Shown: piece by piece, positions 5,658 through 10,000 of the stretch
How the letters are laid out: the number at the start of each line of letters is the position of its first letter
Numbering within the stretch: position 1 is the first letter of the stretch
Notes under the pieces: model-generated
The model's database searches: none
Told to the model about the DNA's origin: nothing
Seen by the model: only the letters and a program-made list of their open reading frames with translations
Origin: Asticcacaulis sp.
GTDB lineage: Bacteria > Pseudomonadota > Alphaproteobacteria > Caulobacterales > Caulobacteraceae
Direction: 5' to 3'
DNA: 10,000 nucleotides
Assembly: GCF_020217185.1 (NCBI RefSeq)
Contig: NZ_JAIWNX010000293.1
Location: 1 to 10,000 of the forward strand
Position numbers and translations under genes: made by a program

Positions 5658-8318
5658 ATGACGGCGTACCGCCACCCCAACCGCTACCTCACCGCCGCTG
5701 TGCTGGCGGCCCTGATGTCCCTCGGTGCCCTGCAACCGGCCCTCGCGCAAAACCCGCTCGATGCGCCCGGCTATCAGGATACGTCCAAGCCGGCTGAGGC
5801 GCGGGCCGCCGACCTTGTGTCGCGCATGACGCTGGAAGAAAAGACGGCGCAGCTGATCAACGACGCCCCGGCCATTCCGCGCCTCAATGTGCGTGAATAC
5901 AACTGGTGGAACGAAGGCCTGCATGGGGTGGCGGCTGCCGGTTACGCCACCGTCTTCCCGCAGGCTGTGGGTTTGGCCGCCACCTGGGATGAGCCACTGA
6001 TCCATCGCGTCGCCGACACGATCAGCGTCGAGTTTCGCGCCAAATACCTTAAGGAACGCCACCGGTTCGGCGGTTCGGACTGGTTCGGCGGCCTGACCGT
6101 GTGGTCGCCCAATATCAACATCTTCCGCGACCCGCGCTGGGGCCGGGGGCAGGAAACCTATGGCGAAGACCCCTATCTGACCGCGCGTATGGGCGTCGCC
6201 TTCGTCAAGGGGCTTCAGGGCGATGATCCGGTCTATTACCGCACCGTGGCGACGCCCAAACACTATGCCGTCCATTCGGGACCGGAAGCTGGCCGCCACC
6301 GCGACAATTTTAATCCGTCGCCCTATGACCTTTTCGATACCTACCTGCCTGCCTTTAAGGCCACCATCACCGAAGGTCAGGCCGGGTCGATCATGTGTGC
6401 CTATAACGCCATCAATGGTCAGCCCGCCTGCGCCAACGAAGACCTGCTGGTCAAATATCTGCGCAAGGACTGGGGCTTCAAAGGCTTTGTCGTCTCTGAC
6501 TGTGACGCGGTAGGCGACATCTATTACAAGACCTCGCACGCCTATCGCCCCACCCCCGAAGAAGGGGTAACGGCGGCCTATCTGATGGGCACGGACCTCA
6601 TCTGCGGTAATGCCAATGAGGCCGACCACCTGACGCGCGCCGTGCGTCAGGGCCTGCTGCCGGAAAAGACGCTCGATATGGCGCTGATCCGCCTGTTTAC
6701 CGCGCGCTTCAAGCTGGGGCAGTTCGATCCGCCCGCAAAAGTCTTCCCGAAGATCACGGCGGAGGATTACGACACACAGGCCAATCGCGATTTCTCGCAA
6801 AAGGTCGCCGAGTCGGCCATGGTCCTGCTCAAGAACGAGAACAACCTGCTGCCGCTGAAGGGTGAGCCGCGCCATATCGCCGTCATCGGGCCCAATGCCG
6901 ACACGCTCGATTCGCTGGTGGGGAACTATAATGGCGATCCCTCGCACCCGGTCACGGTGCTGTCCGGTATCCGCGCCCGCTTCCCCAAGGCGACGGTTAC
7001 CTATGCGCAGGGGTCGGGCCTGATCGACCCGGTGATGACGGCCGTACCCGACAGCGCCTTCTGTCGCGACGCGGCCTGCACCCAAGGCGGCGTGACGGTC
7101 AGTCATTTCGCGGATTCCGACATGAGCGGCGCGCCGCAGACGACGGGCAGTGAAGGCGGGATGCGTCAGGTGTGGGCCGGTGAAAACCGCAGCGGGGCCG
7201 TGCGCTATGACGGCTATCTGACGGCACCGGAGACGGGCGAATACCGCTTCCGGTATGACGCGCACGGCGGCTATCGCATCTGGGTCAATGACAGGATGAT
7301 CGTCGATGCCTGGCGTGTGGACTGGCGCCCCTCCATCGCTACCGGAAGCGTGCGCCTTGAGGCCGGGTCGCGCAACCGCATCCGCGTCGAATCCTTCCAG
7401 CGCCAGCCGAAGGGCGAGGAGACGCTGGTGTGGAGCCTGCCGTCGGATAAGGGCGCGCAGGACGCTGTGGCGGCAGCCAAACAGGCCGATCTGGTGGTCT
7501 TTGTGGCGGGCCTGTCGCAGCGCGTCGAAGGCGAAGAGATGCGCGTCGAAACCGAAGGCTTTTCGGGCGGCGACCGCACCAGCCTCAACCTGCCACCGGT
7601 CCAGCAAAAGGTGCTGGAGCAGGTAAGTGCCGCAGGCAAGCCGGTGGTTCTGGTCCTGATCAACGGCAGCGCGCTCAGTATCAACTGGGCCGATCAGAAC
7701 GTCCCTGCCATTGTCGAAGCCTGGTATCCGGGCGGGCAGGGCGGGGCCGCCGTGGCGCGCCTGATCGCCGGGGACTATAGCCCCGCCGGTCGTCTGCCCG
7801 TCACCTTTTATCGTTCCGCCGATCAGCTTCCGGCCTTCAACGACTACAGCATGAAGGGGCGCACCTATCGCTACTTCAAAGGGGAGGCCCTCTATCCGTT
7901 CGGCTACGGCCTGTCCTACACCACCTTCCGCTACGCCCCCCTGACCCTCTCGGCGCGTCAGGTGGCCGGTGACGGTCAGGTCACCGTCTCGGCCGATGTG
8001 ACCAACAGCGGCACGCGCGACAGCGATGAGGTGGTGCAGCTCTATGTCAGCTATCCGGGACAGAAGCTGGCCCCCATCCGGGCGCTGGCGCGCTTTGAGC
8101 GCATCCACCTAAAGGCGGGCGAGACGAAAACGGTCAGCTTCACCCTCGACCCGCAGGCGCTCAGCACCGTCAATGCCGATGGCTCGCGCTCGGTCAAGCC
8201 GGGTAAGGTCGAGCTGTGGCTGGGCGGCGGGCAACCCGTGACGCGCAAAGGTTTGACGGCACCCGCGGGCGTCAGGGGCACCCTGACCATCACCACGCCT
8301 TACGACCTCAAGCCCTGA
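5658..8318 (+). CDS. GH3 beta-xylosidase-type glycoside hydrolase with inserted PA14 domain
   Basis: Family GH3 exo-enzymes release a terminal beta-linked sugar with retention. The 886-residue product has a Sec signal peptide (1-30, LQPALA). The N-terminal barrel (about 45-355) includes YNWWNEGLHG (81-90), DPRWGRGQETYGEDP (158-172), KHYAVHSGPE (201-210) and VVSDCD with the nucleophile Asp281. The second domain starts near MVLLKNENNLLPL (388-400). It is interrupted by a PA14-like module (about 485-597, with YDGYLTAPETGEYRFR and a following GGYRIWVND), then resumes with GLSQRVEGEEM; Glu624 is the likely acid/base. A fibronectin-III-like domain (DEVVQLYVSYPG, 790-801) ends the protein. The NWWNEGLHG motif favours xylosidase over glucosidase. 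This is an inference, and dual xylosidase/arabinosidase activity is also possible. AAGGAG lies 6 nt before the ATG. Confidence 0.9.
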   Translation: MTAYRHPNRYLTAAVLAALMSLGALQPALAQNPLDAPGYQDTSKPAEARAADLVSRMTLEEKTAQLINDAPAIPRLNVREYNWWNEGLHGVAAAGYATVFPQAVGLAATWDEPLIHRVADTISVEFRAKYLKERHRFGGSDWFGGLTVWSPNINIFRDPRWGRGQETYGEDPYLTARMGVAFVKGLQGDDPVYYRTVATPKHYAVHSGPEAGRHRDNFNPSPYDLFDTYLPAFKATITEGQAGSIMCAYNAINGQPACANEDLLVKYLRKDWGFKGFVVSDCDAVGDIYYKTSHAYRPTPEEGVTAAYLMGTDLICGNANEADHLTRAVRQGLLPEKTLDMALIRLFTARFKLGQFDPPAKVFPKITAEDYDTQANRDFSQKVAESAMVLLKNENNLLPLKGEPRHIAVIGPNADTLDSLVGNYNGDPSHPVTVLSGIRARFPKATVTYAQGSGLIDPVMTAVPDSAFCRDAACTQGGVTVSHFADSDMSGAPQTTGSEGGMRQVWAGENRSGAVRYDGYLTAPETGEYRFRYDAHGGYRIWVNDRMIVDAWRVDWRPSIATGSVRLEAGSRNRIRVESFQRQPKGEETLVWSLPSDKGAQDAVAAAKQADLVVFVAGLSQRVEGEEMRVETEGFSGGDRTSLNLPPVQQKVLEQVSAAGKPVVLVLINGSALSINWADQNVPAIVEAWYPGGQGGAAVARLIAGDYSPAGRLPVTFYRSADQLPAFNDYSMKGRTYRYFKGEALYPFGYGLSYTTFRYAPLTLSARQVAGDGQVTVSADVTNSGTRDSDEVVQLYVSYPGQKLAPIRALARFERIHLKAGETKTVSFTLDPQALSTVNADGSRSVKPGKVELWLGGGQPVTRKGLTAPAGVRGTLTITTPYDLKP

Positions 8319-8328
8319 TTGGGGTGGC

Positions 8329-9669
8329 TTACAACTTATCGAACACTGAGCCCATGCGCGGCGCAAACAAACGCTCATAGGTGCGCAGCAGATAGTTATC
8401 GGTCATGCCCGACACGTAATCGCAGATGACGCGCGGATCGTCCGAGGCGGCGGCGTAGCGGGTGTACTGATCGCGCGGCAACAGGCGTTTGGGGTCCGAT
8501 TGCAGGGCCTCAAACACCGCCACCACCATGGCCTGCCCCTTGAACTCCAGATGCTGTACGCTGGGGGAACGGATCACCTCGTCAAACACAAACCCCTTAA
8601 GCGCCTTGAGAAACCGCGCCGGCCCGTCGGGCAGTTCGACGCGATAGCGCAGCAGCGGTTCGGCAAAGGCGTCGTCTTCGGCAAAACGCGCGTGGGTGAT
8701 GAAGTGCCCGACCAGCCGGTTGACATAGTGCTTGCGCGACCCCGAACCGCCGAACAGGGCGCTGACCATGCCTTCATAGACATTGTTGCCGCTTTCGTGC
8801 GGATAGCGGGCTTTGAGCGCATCGAGAAACGAGGTGCAGGCACTTTCGGGCACAGCGCGACGAAAGGCGCTTTCGCTGACCAGAGTGAGCGCAATGGCGT
8901 CTTCGAGGTCGTGCACGCCATAGGCAATGTCGTCCGCCACATCCATCAGGCTGCAATCGAGCGATTTGTGCCGCGTGGCGTTGTGGCTGTCGGGTTTGAT
9001 GTCCAGCGCCTGAAACCGCGCCCGGTCGTCGTCGGACAGCAACTCCAGCACCCAGCCCACCACATCCGCCTCGCTGTCGAGATAGCCCTTGGGCGGCTTT
9101 GAGGCGCGGCAGTCGATAATGTCGATCGTGGTCGGCCCCTTCATCAAAGCGGGCTTGCGCACCGGGTGGGCCGCCTTCGACAGAGCGACCGGGTATTTCA
9201 GCACGCCCAGCAGCGTCCGTCGCGTCAGATTGGCCCCGGCGCTTTTGGAGAAGGTCTCAAGCCGCGACAGGATGCGCAGGGTCTGGCCATTGCCCTCAAA
9301 GCCGCCGTGCTCGCGCATACAATAGTGCAACGCCACTTCGCCGCCGTGGCCGAAGGGTGGATGACCGAGGTCGTGGGTACAGCCGATCGCCTGAATCAGC
9401 GCCCGGTCGGGCAGGTAGGCGGCCGCAGGATGCTCAGAATGGTGGGTCTTGAGCTGCTTGTTGAGGCTGCCGCAAATCTGCGCCACCTCCAGCGAATGGG
9501 TCAGGCGCGTGCGGTAAAAGTCGCTGTCCCCCAGATTGAGGATCTGCGTCTTGCCCTGAAGGCGACGGAAGGAGGCGGAATGGATGATGCGGGCATAGTC
9601 GATATCCCCGGCATCGCGGGCGTCATCGGCTTTGGCGGACCAGTTTTCGCGGCGGGCGTACCAGGACAT
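8329..9669 (-). CDS. dgt: dGTPase-like HD-domain deoxynucleotide triphosphohydrolase
   Basis: Enzymes of this family split dNTPs into the deoxynucleoside and tripolyphosphate and help control nucleotide pools; they act in the cytoplasm and need metal. The 446-residue product shows HSASFRRLQGKTQ (30-42), RTRLTHSLEVAQ (53-64) with metal ligand His58, the HD motif in CTHDLGHPPFGHGGE (97-111; His99, Asp100), GFEGNGQTLR (123-132) and VADDIAYGVHDLED (244-257) with the last metal-binding Asp. Length is within the usual range; E. coli Dgt is about 505 residues. Whether it prefers dGTP or acts broadly cannot be read from sequence. The start is fixed by an in-frame TGA 12 nt upstream, yet no clear ribosome binding site precedes it. 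The stop lies 10 bp from the convergent GH3 stop. It has no evident link to xylan use. Confidence 0.93.
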   Translation of the reverse strand: MSWYARRENWSAKADDARDAGDIDYARIIHSASFRRLQGKTQILNLGDSDFYRTRLTHSLEVAQICGSLNKQLKTHHSEHPAAAYLPDRALIQAIGCTHDLGHPPFGHGGEVALHYCMREHGGFEGNGQTLRILSRLETFSKSAGANLTRRTLLGVLKYPVALSKAAHPVRKPALMKGPTTIDIIDCRASKPPKGYLDSEADVVGWVLELLSDDDRARFQALDIKPDSHNATRHKSLDCSLMDVADDIAYGVHDLEDAIALTLVSESAFRRAVPESACTSFLDALKARYPHESGNNVYEGMVSALFGGSGSRKHYVNRLVGHFITHARFAEDDAFAEPLLRYRVELPDGPARFLKALKGFVFDEVIRSPSVQHLEFKGQAMVVAVFEALQSDPKRLLPRDQYTRYAAASDDPRVICDYVSGMTDNYLLRTYERLFAPRMGSVFDKL

Positions 9670-9671
9670 CA

Positions 9672-9738
9672 GATTCGTTCACGGCTTCGGAAAATACCAC
9701 CTTTAAGGGGCGCGACGCCTCACCGCCAGTGACGAATC
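9672..9738. promoter_or_regulatory. Widely spaced inverted repeat between divergent dgt and mutarotase-family gene
   Basis: GATTCGTTCAC (9672-9682) and GTGACGAATC (9729-9738) are inverted copies differing by one inserted base, 46 bp apart. The left copy almost abuts the dgt start codon. A small palindrome, CCTTTAAGG (9700-9708), lies between. The 112-bp gap must carry both promoters, but I cannot place -35/-10 elements with confidence. Confidence 0.3.
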
Positions 9739-9781
9739 CACCACAACACGCTAAACACACCAAAACTCAGAGGAATACCCC

Positions 9782-10000
9782 ATGCTCCGCCGTTTCTGCT
9801 TTGCCCTCGACCTGCACGACGATGCCGACCTGATCGCGCGTTACAAGGCCTGGCACGCCCCCGGTCAGGTGCCGGGCCCCATCATCCGCAGCATCCGCGA
9901 GGCCGATATCCAGTCCATGGAAATCTGGCAGGCGCACGACCGTATGTTCATGATCATGGAGGTCGGCGACACCTTCGCGCCGGACGCCAAGGCCGCCGCC
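9782..10000 (+). CDS. L-rhamnose/L-fucose mutarotase-family protein, 3' end outside the window
   Basis: Only the first 73 codons are present. Mutarotases of this family (RhaM-like, about 105-115 residues) interconvert alpha and beta anomers of 6-deoxy sugars before isomerisation in the cytoplasm. The visible part shows RRFCFALDL (3-11), YKAWHAPGQV (21-30), IIRSIREADIQSMEIW (34-49) and DRMFMIMEV (53-61). Tyr21 and His25 keep the Tyr-x3-His spacing of the E. coli RhaM active site (Tyr18, His22). The stretch after the histidine, PGQVPGPII, differs from the WPE form I recall as common in the family. AGAGGA lies 7 nt before the ATG. Its neighbours to the right, which would show whether it belongs to fucose or rhamnose use, are not visible. 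Confidence 0.85.
   Translation, partial: MLRRFCFALDLHDDADLIARYKAWHAPGQVPGPIIRSIREADIQSMEIWQAHDRMFMIMEVGDTFAPDAKAAA

Noticed and set aside
5490..8108. An 872-codon open frame on the minus strand, opposite GH51/GH3
   Set aside because: It lies antisense to a clearly recognisable GH3 gene. Its translation is low-complexity, rich in His, Arg, Gly and Asp with no domain motif. Such long antisense frames are common in GC-rich genes.

Overview
The window looks like a chromosomal segment of an alphaproteobacterium, probably from Caulobacterales. Asticcacaulis or a relative is my guess from the moderate-to-high GC content, the style of the carbohydrate-active enzymes and the initiator tRNA. The lineage is inference; no marker gene here settles it. 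Most of the window is a plant cell-wall (arabinoxylan / galactose-decorated hemicellulose) degradation locus, flanked by an initiator tRNA gene on the left and two unrelated-looking genes on the right.

Layout: an initiator tRNA-Met gene (16-92, +) ends in a strong terminator hairpin. Two leftward genes follow. The first is a GH10 endo-xylanase predicted to be a Tat-exported lipoprotein (1398-181). The second is a GH27 alpha-galactosidase-type enzyme with a C-terminal NPCBM-like domain (3492-1549). Each has its own intrinsic terminator, so they are probably separate transcription units. A 564-bp divergent intergenic region (3493-4056) is unusually rich in perfect inverted repeats. To its right a two-gene rightward operon encodes a GH51 alpha-L-arabinofuranosidase (4057-5613) and a GH3 beta-xylosidase-type enzyme with an inserted PA14 domain (5658-8318). 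A dGTPase-like HD phosphohydrolase gene (9669-8329, -) converges on the GH3 gene with a 10-bp gap. Divergent from it, a L-rhamnose/L-fucose mutarotase-family gene begins at 9782 and runs off the window.

How the genes work together (inference from family functions): GH10 cuts the xylan backbone, perhaps tethered to the outer membrane. GH51 removes arabinofuranosyl branches, GH3 releases xylose from xylo-oligosaccharides, and GH27 removes terminal galactosyl (or arabinopyranosyl) groups. The last three carry Sec-type signal peptides and no visible anchor.

The most useful regulatory observation is a pair of near-identical 14-bp palindromic boxes, TGATAGCGGTATCA (1478-1491) and TGTTAGCGGTATCA (3970-3983). 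They lie at similar distances upstream of the GH10 gene and the GH51-GH3 operon, and they resemble the LacI-family 'xyl-box' of Caulobacter and Xanthomonas. Besides this, two perfect hairpin-like inverted repeats (3855-3895 and 3902-3933) sit back to back upstream of GH51 and have no assigned role. I see no transposon, CRISPR array, phage gene or defence system, and no transporter or regulator gene within the window.
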